A stretch of DNA of 5,862 nt, from NCBI GenBank assembly GCA_905236545.1, contig CAJOQO010000005.1, forward strand, positions 1-5,862, given 5' to 3'. Numbering within the stretch: position 1 is the first letter of the stretch; the number at the start of each line of letters is the position of its first letter. Position numbers and translations under genes: made by a program. Source of the stretch: an uncultured Lachnospiraceae bacterium. GTDB lineage: Bacteria; Bacillota; Clostridia; Lachnospirales; Lachnospiraceae. Positions 5,638-5,862 of the stretch are shown here, one piece after another. Below the pieces are notes generated by a model, which was not told the DNA's origin, ran no database searches, and saw only the letters and a list, made by a program, of their open reading frames with translations.

Positions 5638-5801
5638 CTGATCACCAGCCGGCAGCCGGGGTTCTGATACAAGCCGCTCCCTGGTCACCAGTCGGAAGCG
5701 GCAGGGGTTCTGATACAAGCCGCTCTCTGATCACCAGTCGGAAGCGGCAGGGGTTCTGATATAAGCCGCCCCTGGTCACCAGTCGGCAGCCACAGGGGTT
5801 C
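5638..5801. repeat. Tandem array of four ~45-bp units
   Basis: Units start with CTG(A/G)TCACCAG at 5638, 5681, 5727 and 5772, giving spacings of 43, 46 and 45. A further copy of this start occurs at 5621. The shared order is CTG(A/G)TCACCAG, then GTCGGAAGCGGC or variants, then AGGGGTTCTGATAC, then AAGCCGC. Units 2 and 3 are nearly identical. Within units 2 and 3 GCGGC and GCCGC can pair to make a hairpin, and CTGGTCACCAG is itself an odd palindrome. The units abut with no unique spacers, so this is not a CRISPR array. The last unit diverges after GGGGTTC. Confidence 0.8.
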
Positions 5802-5847
5802 CTTCGCTCCGACCCCCGAAAGTCTGCCGCTCAGGAACCCCTGTGGC
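5789..5847. repeat. 15-bp inverted repeat at the right edge
   Basis: GCCACAGGGGTTCCT (5789-5803) is the exact reverse complement of AGGAACCCCTGTGGC (5833-5847), with 29 bases between. The left arm is part of the fourth tandem unit, so the right arm is an inverted piece of the same repeat family. It could fold as a long hairpin or mark the end of a repeat element. No transposase or clear target-site duplication is visible. Confidence 0.65.
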
Positions 5848-5862
5848 CTTCTCATGGTGCCC

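Larger units (their letters stand above)
5379..5862. other. Repeat-rich region without a convincing gene
   Basis: 484 bases upstream of the permease contain no open frame with recognisable protein features and a good ribosome binding site. From left to right: the permease ribosome binding site, a GGTTC-AG-GAACC palindrome (5403-5414), a duplicated 12-mer, four TATC(T/G)ATG repeats, a candidate minus-strand promoter, a 15-bp stem-loop, four tandem units of about 45 bp, and a 15-bp inverted repeat running nearly to the window edge. The permease promoter must lie here or farther right. Confidence 0.7.

Noticed and set aside
5356..5667. A 103-codon plus-strand frame over the permease start and repeats
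   Set aside because: It begins with TTG and no ribosome binding site, overlaps the permease 5' end, and its composition follows the repeats.
5536..5718. A 60-codon minus-strand frame ending in YRKHRYRKHR
   Set aside because: It is built from the stem-loop and tandem repeats, and no ribosome binding site or family is visible.
5697..5760. tRNA-like GGTTC element in the tandem units
   Set aside because: GGTTC resembles a T-loop, but no acceptor, D or anticodon arms can be drawn.
5638..5801. CRISPR array
   Set aside because: The whole unit of about 45 bases repeats without unique spacers, unit lengths vary, and no cas genes are near.

Overview
The window looks like chromosomal core sequence from a Gram-positive clostridium. 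My best guess is Lachnospiraceae or a close relative, from the style of the proteins: a Rho with a long low-complexity N-terminal extension, a kinase of the cytidylate-kinase-like family, a membrane-anchored polysaccharide-deacetylase-like protein with an Ala/Pro/Thr/Glu-rich linker, and an AI-2E-family permease. Shine-Dalgarno sites are strong and purine-rich (AAAGGGG type), and base composition is moderately GC-rich. The genus is not determined.

Layout. (1) Positions 1-1463, plus strand: transcription termination factor Rho. Its frame stays open to the left edge, so the true start and probably the Rho_N domain lie outside the window. (2) 1483-1580: a near-consensus extended -10 promoter, a leader with a bulged stem-loop, and a ribosome binding site. 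These serve (3) a 213-residue cytidylate-kinase-like protein (1581-2222), which is closed by a UUCG-loop intrinsic terminator (2264-2289). (4) 2312-2402: a candidate promoter and leader for (5) a type II membrane protein with a divergent NodB-type (CE4) deacetylase domain (2403-4073). (6) 4074-4200: a convergent junction with a perfect 24-bp palindrome and, downstream of it, a strong plus-strand terminator that lies inside the last codons of the opposing gene. (7) 4140-5378, minus strand: an eight-helix AI-2E-family permease with an alanine-rich tail. (8) 5379-5862: 484 bases with no convincing gene but much repeat structure: four TATCTATG-like direct repeats, a duplicated 12-mer, a 15-bp stem-loop, four copies of a tandem unit of about 45 bp, and a 15-bp inverted repeat at the right edge.

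The genes do not form an obvious shared pathway. Rho is housekeeping. The kinase has its own promoter and terminator, and the deacetylase and the permease appear to be separate convergent units acting at the cell envelope. I found no defence system, mobile-element gene, CRISPR array, tRNA or rRNA. The most unusual material is the repeat-dense region upstream of the permease and the coding-embedded terminator at the convergent junction. I do not see a clearly new biological system here.
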